Shown here piece by piece: positions 25,619-35,863 of a stretch of DNA of 64,000 nucleotides. The notes under the pieces were generated by a model that was given only the letters and a program-made list of their open reading frames with translations, had not been told where the DNA came from and ran no database searches. A program made the translations under genes and the position numbers. Where the stretch lies: contig NZ_AJVF01000015.1 of assembly GCF_000262045.1 (NCBI RefSeq), positions 90,571-154,570 on the forward strand, written 5' to 3'. This DNA comes from Bacillus siamensis KCTC 13613. GTDB lineage: Bacteria; Bacillota; Bacilli; Bacillales; Bacillaceae. Position 1 is the stretch's first letter. Each line of letters starts with the position of its first letter.

Positions 25619-26638
25619 ATGAAAAAGTCTTATGTTTTATATGGGATTTCAGGAGTTCTAATTGGTGCATTAGTTATATTGTTAATCAATGCATTCTTTA
25701 TAAATAAAGGTGAACACTCTGTAAGTACTTCTAAAATTAATCCAACCGAGGATAAAATCTTTTTTATCTATTCAAATCCACTCATCAAGAAAAGCGTACT
25801 CATATCCACATCACAAGGAGAAAAATTCAATAAACGATACTTTAAGGTACCGGATATACCATATATCCAGAAAAAAAACCCCTCTTCAGACGATATCGTC
25901 TTGTTAGCTGAACATGAACCATATTATTACACATTAAAAAACAACACCATTAAAGAACATAAATTATCCAATCCATTTGCTTTTTGGTATCAAGGAGAGG
26001 ATATTTCTGTAAAAGCCTATAATGTCGACACCAATGGAAATGAACTGAAAGTAAATGATAAAAAGTTCAATAAAAAATATAGCCTGACTTTGCCCTCCCT
26101 AGTAACCATGGGAGAAAGCGATGATAAGTATATTTACGTCATTCAAGGAATGTCTATGTACGTCATTGATAGAAAAACAGAAGAGATTATTAAAACGATT
26201 GGATTAGCTTCCTATGGAGATTTATTTGATCACTCTGAAAAATATGTTGTAGCTAGCTCAGAACATGAACTAACTGTAATCGAAAAAGGATCATGGAAAT
26301 CAAAATTCATAAAATATCCTGATGATCTCAAACAAGCGGACACTGTGTATTACGACAAAAAAAGCGGTAAATTTTACGTTACATATATTAATAAATCCGG
26401 ATACGCCTGCTTACTTGAGTACGGTAAAGATTTTTCTTTTGAAAAATTCGATTTAAAATTTCCGTATATGAATGCAAAGTTTAAAGATCAAAAACTTTAT
26501 GTGATTTCACAAGAGGAAAACAAAAAAGGCATTGGTGGCTATATGGGGATTTTTGATATCCGTACTAAAATAAAAAGAAGCTTAATGAATTTGATTTGCC
26601 TGAAGAAGAAACAAAAGTGCAAGACTTTATGGTTTTAG
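25619..26638 (+). CDS. Membrane-anchored exported protein, C-terminus frameshifted
   Basis: The ORF starts MKKSYVLYGISGVLIG after AAGGAG. It has one N-terminal membrane anchor (residues 4-28), then a large extracytoplasmic domain with repeated beta-strand segments (KYIYVIQGMSMYVIDRKTEE, FYVTYINKSGYACLLEYGKD) resembling beta-propeller blades. The last ~20 codons are out of frame. Past an A-run near 26,570 another frame reads KKLNEFDLPEEETKVQDFMV to a stop at about 26,643 and fits better. So a one-base indel in the A-run changes the end. Function unknown. Confidence 0.65.
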   Translation: MKKSYVLYGISGVLIGALVILLINAFFINKGEHSVSTSKINPTEDKIFFIYSNPLIKKSVLISTSQGEKFNKRYFKVPDIPYIQKKNPSSDDIVLLAEHEPYYYTLKNNTIKEHKLSNPFAFWYQGEDISVKAYNVDTNGNELKVNDKKFNKKYSLTLPSLVTMGESDDKYIYVIQGMSMYVIDRKTEEIIKTIGLASYGDLFDHSEKYVVASSEHELTVIEKGSWKSKFIKYPDDLKQADTVYYDKKSGKFYVTYINKSGYACLLEYGKDFSFEKFDLKFPYMNAKFKDQKLYVISQEENKKGIGGYMGIFDIRTKIKRSLMNLICLKKKQKCKTLWF

Positions 26639-26680
26639 ATTAAACATAAAGAATAAGCAGGGAGGGGCTTTAATTTTAAA

Positions 26681-27040
26681 TTAAATAGATGTTTTATATG
26701 CGTTAATTGCCTGATTTCTCAAAAGCATATTATCTTTCGTAACCATTCCAAGATTGTATGCTTGTTTGATGATATCCAACACTTGATTATCAGTTTCAGT
26801 TACAGCTCGTCCACCCGTTATTCTGGACTTCCAGTAATCAAACTGGTAATTTAACTCTGAACTGCTTTTAAGATTTTTATTATCAACTACTTTGCCATTC
26901 TCCAGCGCTTCTTTGAATTCAGTAAAACCAATTGAACATTGCTGATTCGAACTAATTCCTGCACCTTCTGTCGCTAAACTGCAAAACGCTAAAAACTTCG
27001 GATCTTTCGTGTTATTGTAAGAGTTATTTAGACCTTCCAT
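26681..27040 (-). CDS. Hypothetical soluble protein (119 aa)
   Basis: A soluble, mixed-charge protein (MEGLNNSYNNTKDPKFLAF, then SNQQCSIGFTEFKEALENG). It starts at ATG 27040 nine bases after GAGAGG, and its start region overlaps the end of the exported-protein gene upstream, so the two form an operon. Two cysteines (in FCSLATEG and QQCSIG). No family recognised; a role as partner or immunity protein for the secreted neighbour is only a guess. Confidence 0.6.
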   Translation of the reverse strand: MEGLNNSYNNTKDPKFLAFCSLATEGAGISSNQQCSIGFTEFKEALENGKVVDNKNLKSSSELNYQFDYWKSRITGGRAVTETDNQVLDIIKQAYNLGMVTKDNMLLRNQAINAYKTSI

Positions 27041-27045
27041 AACAT

Positions 27046-27513
27046 TCACCCTCTCTCGAATTTTACAACGTTGCTATAAATGATTTTCATGTTTTTCCCA
27101 AGACCTTCAACTTGAATCTCATTTGAAGGAAGTTCGTTCATTGGAATTTCAATGTATTTGTCCCATCCTATCACAATTTTGTTTTGTCCAAGTATAGGGT
27201 CATATTTGTATATGTTCGCTTCACCTTTGTATAACAAATTTCTCCCATCCTTTGCTTTAATGACGGTCGAATTTGTATAGCCCATAAAACGAACTTTAAT
27301 ATGCAGCTTGTCACCTTTCAAAACATTTGTTGCATTTGGCTTGCTGCTTGTAATAGGCTCCCATATAAAGTCGTTTCCATCCGATGTGACAGAAAGAATC
27401 TGAAGACTGTAAAGCGGTGTTGCTTCAACTGCTTTTGCTTTCGATGTGTGAATGGAAAACATCGCTGTAACAGCAAGAAGTGTAACTGTTACTAAACTAA
27501 GAACTTTTTTCAA
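27046..27513 (-). CDS. Secreted protein of unknown function
   Basis: A 155-residue protein with a Sec signal peptide (MKKVLSLVTVTLLAVTAMFS..., cleavage near KAKA-V). The mature part is about 125 residues of beta-rich sequence (GDKLHIKVRFMGYTNSTVIK, GQNKIVIGWDKYIEIPMNEL), possibly an Ig-like or jelly-roll fold. First gene of a two-gene unit with 26681-27040. Not recognised. Confidence 0.65.
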   Translation of the reverse strand: MKKVLSLVTVTLLAVTAMFSIHTSKAKAVEATPLYSLQILSVTSDGNDFIWEPITSSKPNATNVLKGDKLHIKVRFMGYTNSTVIKAKDGRNLLYKGEANIYKYDPILGQNKIVIGWDKYIEIPMNELPSNEIQVEGLGKNMKIIYSNVVKFERG

Positions 27514-27588
27514 TTCCTTAACCTACTTGGTATTATTTCACATGTTATTTATCGGTAATTACAGCGAGATATTTAACTTAAATACAAA

Positions 27589-27618
27589 AAAAGAACCTAT
27601 TTCTAACATGGTTCTTTT
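27589..27618 (-). terminator. Terminator downstream of the 27817 gene
   Basis: AAAAGAACC / GGTTCTTTT; the minus strand continues in a long T run. The remaining 27,514-27,816 contains nothing else I can support. Confidence 0.75.
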
Positions 27619-27816
27619 CGTTTAGGTAACTGTATGAGGTTTTTAACGACATATAAATGGGACTAGTGTATAAAGTTTCCTGTACATTAAAGCATGCTCA
27701 CTCAAGGGAGTCTTGCTCATCCCCTTTGGAAATGAAACCATTGAAATGATTTGCAAAACTTTGTTTATGAATAAAACCATTATTTTTATTTGGTTTCGAT
27801 AAGCATCTTCAATGTA

Positions 27817-28152
27817 TTAATATGCTTTATTACTTCCCAAATACTTTTCATGCTGTCTTTCTAAAATATTAATATCCTTTTTAAGGATCTCAACTTTATA
27901 TTCTTCTTTGGCTTCCTCAGATAAATTGTCGTTTAAATAGCGCCGTAATTCTTCTTCACTTTTTGTTTTATCCATACCAATTGATATGACTGGGTCTGTT
28001 TCTCCAATCCCATAGCTAAATAAGCCAAATTCATCCCATGCACTTTGTAATACTTCCTCAGTGGATCTTTGATTTTTAAGAGGATGTGAACCTATGCTAT
28101 ACATGAGCACAGAACAAACAATAATCAAGACTCCAATTAATTTCTTTTTCAT
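27817..28152 (-). CDS. Small exported/membrane-anchored protein
   Basis: A 111-residue protein starting MKKKLIGVLIIVCSVLMYSI after AAAAGGATG. It has an N-terminal signal or anchor helix containing one cysteine, and the rest is acidic and helical (SEEELRRYLNDNLSEEAKEE, KKDINILERQHEKYLG). Unrecognised; DUF-type exported helical protein. Confidence 0.6.
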   Translation of the reverse strand: MKKKLIGVLIIVCSVLMYSIGSHPLKNQRSTEEVLQSAWDEFGLFSYGIGETDPVISIGMDKTKSEEELRRYLNDNLSEEAKEEYKVEILKKDINILERQHEKYLGSNKAY

Positions 28153-28368
28153 TGTCTCATCCTTTTTATTTCGATAATACCACAAAAACACAAAATAGAA
28201 ATTATTTTCTATAAACTAACAGTATCTTATTTCATTACAGACTGGTTTTGAGAGGATAAATGCTAATACGCCTCTTAAATAACGACTCTAATTAGATTAG
28301 CATAAGATACGGTCTGTCACCGTTTGTGAAAGTAACCTCCCATACATTCACCATAATTCTCGTGAATT

Positions 28369-28824
28369 TTATTTTAATTCTTTTAGGAGTTTTACATATT
28401 CACCATATTCATCTTCACCAAGAAATAATACGGTTGTAAAACCCTTCTTTTCATATAGATGCCTTGCGTTTAAGTTATCTGTATCTACACCGAGTGTTAT
28501 TTCCTCATATCCAAGTTGTTGAGCATAATCAATCAAATAATCAACAATAATGCCACCTATCCCCCGATTTCGATATCCTTCTTTAACAATCATACGAGAA
28601 AGATAAACGCGTTTATTCAGAATGGTATAATCTGGGTCATCGTTTCGAAAAACTAACGATCCTTCTCCTATAAACTCGTCATTCACTAAGTAAATAAAAG
28701 TAATTCTGTTGCCGCTTACTAATTCGTCATAAAACACCTTAGCCATTTTCTTTTCCATGTCCCAAATATTATTACACTTATTGTAGTCTTCGGGTTTTAA
28801 TTTCTTTATTTGGTACGAAACCAT
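28369..28824 (-). CDS. GNAT-family N-acetyltransferase
   Basis: A 151-residue single-domain GNAT. The acetyl-CoA loop is YLSRMIVKEGYRNRGIGGII (RxxGxG type), followed by YEEITLGVDTDNLNARHLYE and KKGFT. GAGGAGGAGAGG precedes the ATG. It lies 18 bases downstream of the LXG-domain ORF on the same strand. Substrate unknown. Confidence 0.85.
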   Translation of the reverse strand: MVSYQIKKLKPEDYNKCNNIWDMEKKMAKVFYDELVSGNRITFIYLVNDEFIGEGSLVFRNDDPDYTILNKRVYLSRMIVKEGYRNRGIGGIIVDYLIDYAQQLGYEEITLGVDTDNLNARHLYEKKGFTTVLFLGEDEYGEYVKLLKELK

Positions 28825-28842
28825 AACCTCTCCTCCTCTCTT

Positions 28843-29484
28843 TTAAAGAATTTCCGGCATAAAATACCGACCTCGCTGTGCAGGGGTTACGCTTTTTCGC
28901 TTTCTCTGTTCCGTGTTGAAGCTGTTGAAAATCGGCCTGGATGAACTGTCGTTCGCTTCGGTTTCTGCGTATTCCTTCGTTAGATCATGATCGAGCTTTC
29001 CAAGCTTGTGTATGGTATTGTCCCGTTTCTTATCTGCTGAATCCAGCTTTTGATCGACATCCTCTGTCGAGAAAACATCAAGATGAACAATATCGCTTAT
29101 CTCATTAAGAATATCCCTCATTTCATTCAGCTGCTCTTGCATGATGGCTTTTGATTTATTCTTCGCATAAATCAGCTCATGTTCTAAAAATGACTCTTCC
29201 ACAAACGAATCGGCAAATCCCGCATCAGTTACTTTTCCAGAAAGACTGTTAAGAAAAACAATCTTCATATCGATCAGATCAAGCCAGCTGTCTGTGACAC
29301 TAGCGTGATCTTGAAAGAATGCTTTGATGTTATCAGCACCTTTGCCCGAAAACTCACTGTCATCTAGATCAGCCATTCCCTGAAATGCTTTTCTGAGATT
29401 GATAAATTGTTCTCTAATCTGATCGTATTCTTTTGCCCGATTTTTTGCCGCTGAAATAAACGAGTCTGCTTCAAATACCTTCAT
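28843..29484 (-). CDS. LXG-domain polymorphic toxin remnant (C-terminal toxin lost)
   Basis: A 213-residue protein whose first ~180 residues are an LXG (WXG100-superfamily) secretion domain: MKVFEADSFISAAKNRAKEY, ADLDDSEFSGKGADNIKAFF, DSWLDLIDMKIVFL, ESFLEHEL. Full LXG toxins such as YokI, YobL and YxiD are about 500-600 residues and end in a nuclease. Here only ~30 unrelated residues follow, so the toxin domain is missing. Delivery domain intact, killing activity unlikely. The start follows AAAGGAG. Confidence 0.85.
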   Translation of the reverse strand: MKVFEADSFISAAKNRAKEYDQIREQFINLRKAFQGMADLDDSEFSGKGADNIKAFFQDHASVTDSWLDLIDMKIVFLNSLSGKVTDAGFADSFVEESFLEHELIYAKNKSKAIMQEQLNEMRDILNEISDIVHLDVFSTEDVDQKLDSADKKRDNTIHKLGKLDHDLTKEYAETEANDSSSRPIFNSFNTEQRKRKSVTPAQRGRYFMPEIL

Positions 29485-29656
29485 TTACGTCTCCTTTCCA
29501 CTTAATCTTATCTGATTTTTACCATAGTTTTAGATTCTTCGATTTTCAAAATCAGATGTTTACCTAAAATCAAATTTACAATATTCGGTTTTATATTCAT
29601 AATCAGGAAGGTTTGTCCGATATAGAGACAGAAAAAACAAATTTGGGGGAATTACA

Positions 29657-30622
29657 TTGAAGAAATGGTTGTTAGGTATTAGCGCATTATCTCTAAGCTT
29701 TTCTTTGGCGGCATGTGGGTCTGATTCTGCTTCTACAGATAAAACAGATTCAGACAAAGCTAAAACAACGCAGCAAGAAGAAAAGAATGCAAAAGAGACA
29801 AAGACCGACACTCAATCAAACGACAAAAGTACTAATGACAAGAATGAAAAAGTCGAAAATGCTTCAAAGAAGGATTCGTCGGATAAAAAGACATCTGACA
29901 ATAAGAAAAAGCTGGTCGATGTAACACTAAACAGAACGGTTGACGGAGACACGATTAAAGTTAACTATAAAGGCGAAGTCAAAACTGTTCGTTATTTACT
30001 TATTGACACGCCTAAAATTAAGAAGCCAAACTCTTGCGTACAACCATATGGTGAGGATGCTTCAGCAAGAAACAAACAGCTGGTGAACAATGGTAAGCTA
30101 CAATTAGAATTTGATAAAGGTGACCGTACTGATAAGTATGGAAGAATGCTGGCTTACGTTTATGCAGATGGCAAATCAGTACAAGAAACACTGCTTAAAG
30201 AAGGATTAGCACGAGTAGCTTATGTGTATGAGCCAAACACGAAGTATTTAGACACATATAAGAAAGATGAGCAGGCTGCGAAAGATAAGGACTTGAAGAT
30301 TTGGAGTAAAAATGGCTATGCAACTGATAAAGGATTTAATGGCTGCGTAACGAAACCGAAGCAATCAGTAAGTGTATCTAAGCCGGCTCAAAAGTCAGTT
30401 ACAACACACCAATCCGAGACACATCAATCGAACTCAAGCAGTTCAGCATCAAGCAGCTCTTCTAACTCTGCACAAGCTTCCCCTTCTGCCGGGGGAACTG
30501 AACACTTTGCAAACTGCACAGAGCTGAGGAAGAAATATCCGCATGGTGTACTAAGCACTCACCCTGCTTATACATCTAAAATGGATCGGGATAATGACAA
30601 CTTTGCATGTGAGAAGAATTAA
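29657..30622 (+). CDS. yokF: YokF-like thermonuclease lipoprotein with Excalibur domain
   Basis: A 321-residue lipoprotein (lipobox LAAC, Cys20), a long Lys/Ser/Asp-rich linker (21-85), a staphylococcal-nuclease domain (about 88-225), a Ser-rich linker and a C-terminal Excalibur calcium-binding motif (DRDNDNFACE). Nuclease residues by alignment to SNase are D98, R112, D117, T118 and R163. The position of the general base Glu43 is Lys120 (DTPKIKKP instead of DTPETKKP). Start is TTG after GGGGGAA. Resembles SPbeta YokF and YncB. Confidence 0.88.
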   Translation: MKKWLLGISALSLSFSLAACGSDSASTDKTDSDKAKTTQQEEKNAKETKTDTQSNDKSTNDKNEKVENASKKDSSDKKTSDNKKKLVDVTLNRTVDGDTIKVNYKGEVKTVRYLLIDTPKIKKPNSCVQPYGEDASARNKQLVNNGKLQLEFDKGDRTDKYGRMLAYVYADGKSVQETLLKEGLARVAYVYEPNTKYLDTYKKDEQAAKDKDLKIWSKNGYATDKGFNGCVTKPKQSVSVSKPAQKSVTTHQSETHQSNSSSSASSSSSNSAQASPSAGGTEHFANCTELRKKYPHGVLSTHPAYTSKMDRDNDNFACEKN

Positions 30623-30629
30623 TTATTTT

Positions 30630-30654
30630 GAAGTCCTCTGGGGCTTCTTTTTTT
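30630..30654 (+). terminator. Terminator of the yokF-like gene
   Basis: GAAGTCC / GGGCTTC followed by seven T. Confidence 0.8.
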
Positions 30655-30672
30655 ATTTGGATACATTCAAAA

Positions 30673-30701
30673 ACCACAGAGCGTGTGAGGGACTCTGTGG
30701 T
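30673..30701 (-). terminator. Terminator of the 31092/30748 gene pair
   Basis: ACCACAGAG / CTCTGTGGT perfect 9-bp stem; on the minus strand TTTTTG follows. Confidence 0.75.
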
Positions 30702-30747
30702 CTATAGTGGCTGATTAAACCCCTATGATACATCAATTAGGATTTTA

Positions 30748-31068
30748 TCAAAATTTTTCTTTTAAAGATAACATCATCTCCGTCTCAAATAATGCCTGCA
30801 GCAGTTCATCTATATTAATTTCCCCCTGCCTGTGATTATGCTTTTCATAAGTACGAATAATCTCTTCATATTCTGATCGATGCTCTCCTTTAAGAGAGCT
30901 AATTCCAAGCTCTTCACCATATCGGTTAATGAATAATTGCTTACTCATTTCTTTCGCTTTATCATTTTCATAATTACAAAATGCAGCTGACAACTGGACG
31001 AGAAAAGTTTCATCTTCAGAATTTAGGTTATTCTCGTTACACCAGTCTACAAAACGATTTCCAGTCAT
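30748..31068 (-). CDS. Small acidic cytosolic protein, possible partner of the secreted 31092 protein
   Basis: A 106-residue helical acidic protein without signal or membrane segment (MTGNRFVDWCNENNLNSEDE, EYEEIIRTYEKHNHRQGEIN). AAAGGTGAT precedes the ATG. It lies 23 bases downstream of the secreted protein gene, so they are co-transcribed. No family recognised. Confidence 0.6.
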   Translation of the reverse strand: MTGNRFVDWCNENNLNSEDETFLVQLSAAFCNYENDKAKEMSKQLFINRYGEELGISSLKGEHRSEYEEIIRTYEKHNHRQGEINIDELLQALFETEMMLSLKEKF

Positions 31069-31091
31069 GTTATCACCTTTAATTTTAAAAT

Positions 31092-31655
31092 TTAAAGAAC
31101 AAGATAATCTGCAGCAAGGATGATATATTCTACTGCCATGCCAATTGTTTCAGCAACTCCTGCCCCAACAGCACCTTTAATTGCTGGTGGGATTTGTTTT
31201 CTTGCCATAGCAGCAACCTCTTTAGGAGCTCCGGTTATATCTTCGAGAACTTTACAAATTTTGTTTGTATTTTTAATAATCTTATTTACCGTAGATTTTC
31301 CGAACATTGTGCCTAATATGTCTTTTGCCCAAGCATTATTTGCCAGTCCTCTAATAACCTTAATCGCTTCTTTAGCGGCAGCGCTTTTAGCTCCCATAGT
31401 ACTCATTTGATCTTGTGAACTACCATTTTCGAGACCTTTTAATTCTTCGGCCGCATTTAAAATACCTTTTTCTTTAACTGCCGGGACTGAGTATTCTTTA
31501 GCAAGTTTTTGAAGCTCGGTTGGATTATAAGTAAATTGCATGTCCTGTTTAGAAGTACTCGCTTTTTTCACTTCTGAGGCCGAAGCTCCAACAGTCGGGA
31601 TGGCTATAACCGCTGCTAGCAACATAAAAAGAATTTTAGCAAATAGGCTTTTCAA
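31092..31655 (-). CDS. Second secreted toxin-like protein
   Basis: A 187-residue protein starting at TTG (MKSLFAKILFMLLAAVIAIP) eight bases after AAAGGAG, with a signal peptide cut near ASAS. The mature part has a polar region (residues ~30-90), then a basic helical region (VIRGLANNAWAKDILGTM, NKIIKNTNKICKVLEDITG) with one cysteine, and ends in a long hydrophobic helix (GVAETIGMAVEYIILAADYL). The layout closely parallels the 20914 protein. Toxin activity is inferred, not shown. Confidence 0.6.
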   Translation of the reverse strand: MKSLFAKILFMLLAAVIAIPTVGASASEVKKASTSKQDMQFTYNPTELQKLAKEYSVPAVKEKGILNAAEELKGLENGSSQDQMSTMGAKSAAAKEAIKVIRGLANNAWAKDILGTMFGKSTVNKIIKNTNKICKVLEDITGAPKEVAAMARKQIPPAIKGAVGAGVAETIGMAVEYIILAADYLVL

Positions 31656-31847
31656 TTTGAACTCTCCTTTATCCCTAATTTTATTGTTTAACACATTGAA
31701 CACCATACCATAAAACATTTATATTTTTTCCTGTTATTATTATATTCGTTTAAAAAAGGTAAGGCAGTCCTACGTTTGAAACCGTTCAGAAATCACTACG
31801 GTGAACAAATATTTATTCACAATTTAAGATATATTTACTACACAAAA

Positions 31848-31871
31848 AAGACTGTTCTCAAAAACAGTCTT
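31848..31871 (-). terminator. Terminator after the HTH-protein remnant
   Basis: AAGACTGTT / AACAGTCTT; a T run follows on the minus strand. Confidence 0.7.
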
Positions 31872-31906
31872 AGATGCTTTTAGAATTAATGCATCCGTTA
31901 ATATAT

Positions 31907-32209
31907 CTAATTCTTATTCTGATTTTTAAACGCCAAGTGCTCAATTCCTTGATCCTTAAAAACTTGACGGATATAGGGAGGCGAATAGGCATATTTCCGG
32001 TCAACTTTTTTTAGACTCATTTTTTTATTGAAATGCAAATCGTATAGCAGATCAAAGTCCTTTGCTCTCACCTCTTTGACAATTCAGGGTAAGAAAGCTT
32101 GTCCACTTTTTTTGCCTTAAATAGATTCAGAATACTCCAGTCTGGGATATTAAGTTCCTTTGATATGTCCCCCACCGTTTTAAGTTCTTTGCTTATTTTA
32201 TTTAGTGTT
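31907..32209 (-). pseudogene. Remnant of a helix-turn-helix regulator
   Basis: The minus strand reads ISKELKTVGDISKELNIPDW, SILNLFKAKKVDKLSYPELS, a frame change near 32,080, then AKDFDLLYDLHFNKKMSLKK, VDRKYAYSPPYIRQVFKDQG and a stop. The KMSLKKVDRKYAYSPPYIRQ part is a clear helix-turn-helix. There is no start codon at the upstream end, so it is 5'-truncated and frameshifted. Possibly a lost phage repressor or integration regulator. Confidence 0.6.
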
Positions 32210-32301
32210 CAAGTTATAGTTTCTCTTAAGCGCTTCCATATAAGGATTAAATGAACAAAATAAAAACCCTGTTAATGACAGTCGGCGTTTAATTAAAAAA
32301 T

Positions 32302-32394
32302 GAATACGATTAGAATGGATCTCAAAGAATACAGCCCTTACAATTTATTAGGCTATTTTCGTATTCAATGTCAGACAGAATATTGTACGAATAC
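32302..32394. repeat. Cluster of GAATAC repeats upstream of sprA
   Basis: GAATACG (32302), GAATAC (32327), CGTATTC (32360) and CGAATAC (32388), one inverted relative to the others, within 93 bases before sprA. They could form an operator or attP-side site. Between 32,210 and 32,438 no gene is seen. Confidence 0.35.
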
Positions 32395-32420
32395 TTCTGT
32401 TTTTACAGTAAATACAATAA

Positions 32421-34114
<1,694 letters not shown>

Positions 34115-34128
34115 CTCCGGTAAACACA

Positions 34129-34719
34129 ATGGGAGCTACGAAGCTGTTGTCCGAGAAGCTGTTTCATCAGGCTAATCATCATGTTCAAAACCGCGGTACG
34201 GTGTTTTGTTCGGTCCGCTTCGGCAATGTCCTCGGTTCACGCGGTTCTGTTATTCCTATATTATTTGAACAGCTGATGGATGGCGGCCCGCTCACCATTA
34301 CGGATAAAAATATGACGAGGTTTTTTATGTCGATTGATGACGCAGCAATGCTTACCCTGCAATCTGCGGCGATTACAAAGGGCGGAGAAACGTTTATTTT
34401 TAAAATGGAGTCCCTGAGGCTTGAAGAACTGCTTCACGGGTTTGAGGAATATGCGATCCGGCACGGACTGCCGCGCCCCGCCGCTGTTGAAGTAGGAAAA
34501 CGCCCCGGGGAGAAACTTCACGAAGAACTGACCTCTCCTCATGAAACGGAATCTTTATATGAATGGGGCAATCTTTACGCGATATTGCCGGACCCCGCCA
34601 AACACCCTGAATTCAGGAAGGTCAATCTCCCCAGATATCAATCCGATCAAGCGCCGCTCATCACAACAGACACAGTCGTAAAGATAATTGAACGATTACA
34701 TGAAGAAAAAAAAGCATAG
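34129..34719 (+). CDS. spsM: SpsM C-terminal fragment (ypqP)
   Basis: The C-terminal part of the CapD-type epimerase/dehydratase: the frame runs from the attR core as S-P-V-N-T-M-G-A-T-K (the MxxxK catalytic signature of this SDR group), then VRFGNVLGSRGSVIPILFEQ and the conserved MTRFFMSIDDA. In the integrated state it lacks a proper start; ATG 34129 is only the first internal methionine. Joining to the left fragment through one core gives 341 codons. In B. subtilis this fragment was called ypqP. Confidence 0.93.
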   Translation: MGATKLLSEKLFHQANHHVQNRGTVFCSVRFGNVLGSRGSVIPILFEQLMDGGPLTITDKNMTRFFMSIDDAAMLTLQSAAITKGGETFIFKMESLRLEELLHGFEEYAIRHGLPRPAAVEVGKRPGEKLHEELTSPHETESLYEWGNLYAILPDPAKHPEFRKVNLPRYQSDQAPLITTDTVVKIIERLHEEKKA

Positions 34720-34724
34720 AAAAA

Positions 34725-34748
34725 AGGCCTGTCTAAATCGGCAGGCCT
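34725..34748 (-). terminator. Terminator between spsM and msrB
   Basis: AGGCCTGTC / GGCAGGCCT; a T run follows on the minus strand (msrAB side). The two transcripts converge. Confidence 0.75.
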
Positions 34749-34760
34749 CATTGCTGAGCT

Positions 34761-35195
34761 CTATTTCTCAAATAAATGCTGATAGGTTTCATAGCCTTCT
34801 TCCTTCAGCTTATCCTTCGGAATAAAACGGAGTGCCGCAGAGTTAATGCAATAACGGAGACCGGTCGGCCCAGGGCCGTCATTAAAAACGTGGCCCAAGT
34901 GGGAGTCCGCTGTTTTGCTTCTCACTTCCGTCCGGACCATCCCGTGGCTCGTGTCCAGTTTTTCGTCAACCTCTTCTTCCTCAATCGGTTTGGTAAAACT
35001 CGGCCATCCGCAATGAGAATCGAATTTATCCAGAGAAGTAAACAGGGGTTTTCCTGAAATGATATCAACATAAAGCCCCTCTTCTTTGTGATCCCAAAAT
35101 TCATTTTGAAATGGCGGCTCTGTTCCGTTGTTTTGCGTGACTTCGTATTGCATGCGGTTTAATGATTTGATTTTTTCTTCTTTATTTAGAGCCAT
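34761..35195 (-). CDS. msrB: Peptide methionine-R-sulfoxide reductase MsrB
   Basis: A 144-residue MsrB that reduces the R epimer of methionine sulfoxide in proteins. Motifs: [16 protein letters not shown] and the catalytic cysteine in RYCINSA. The start MALNKEE is one base after the msrA stop, so they are co-translated. The frame is open further upstream inside msrA. Confidence 0.95.
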   Translation of the reverse strand: MALNKEEKIKSLNRMQYEVTQNNGTEPPFQNEFWDHKEEGLYVDIISGKPLFTSLDKFDSHCGWPSFTKPIEEEEVDEKLDTSHGMVRTEVRSKTADSHLGHVFNDGPGPTGLRYCINSAALRFIPKDKLKEEGYETYQHLFEK

Positions 35196-35196
35196 C

Positions 35197-35730
35197 CTAT
35201 CTGTCCCTCCAATGTTCATCCAGAAATCCTTGACGTCCGGAGCCTACACGGTAGCGCCCGTAGTGATCAGGATTTTTCTTATAAAAATGCTGATGATAGC
35301 CTTCCGCTTCATAAAAAGGCTCAGCCTTTAAAATGTCTGTCACGATCGGCTTTTTAAAGATGCCGCTGTCTTCAAGCCGTTTTTTTGAGGCTTCAGCTAT
35401 CTCTTTTTGTTCATCATTATGGTAATAAATCGCCGCCCGATATGAACTGCCGCGGTCCGCAAACTGGCCGCCTGCGTCAGTCGGGTCGATCTGCTGCCAA
35501 AACAGCTCGACAAGCTTTTCATACGGGAAAATGTCTGGTTGAAATGTGATTTGAACGGCTTCCCTGTGGCCGGTCGTTTCACTGCACACTTCTTCGTAAG
35601 TCGGATTCTCAGTATGGCCTCCTGTATAGCCGGACACCACTCTTTCAATTCCAGGCTGTTCGTCAAACGGCTTCACCATGCACCAAAAACAGCCGCCTGC
35701 AAATGTGGCGATTTCTTTTTTTTCTGACAT
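35197..35730 (-). CDS. msrA: Peptide methionine-S-sulfoxide reductase MsrA
   Basis: A 177-residue MsrA with the catalytic GGCFWC near the N-terminus and the conserved [18 protein letters not shown] and AEGYHQHF segments. First gene of msrA-msrB, repairing oxidised methionine; divergent from ypoP. Confidence 0.96.
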   Translation of the reverse strand: MSEKKEIATFAGGCFWCMVKPFDEQPGIERVVSGYTGGHTENPTYEEVCSETTGHREAVQITFQPDIFPYEKLVELFWQQIDPTDAGGQFADRGSSYRAAIYYHNDEQKEIAEASKKRLEDSGIFKKPIVTDILKAEPFYEAEGYHQHFYKKNPDHYGRYRVGSGRQGFLDEHWRDR

Positions 35731-35863
35731 ACGGGTGCCCTCCTTTGTTCATACGTGGTATTATTATATTATAGCATGTATAAACAGAATAAAAATAATT
35801 CTGCTTTCTTCAGGGGAAGCATAAGCCGAATACCGCGCTGACTACATATTGGAGGTTCATGAT

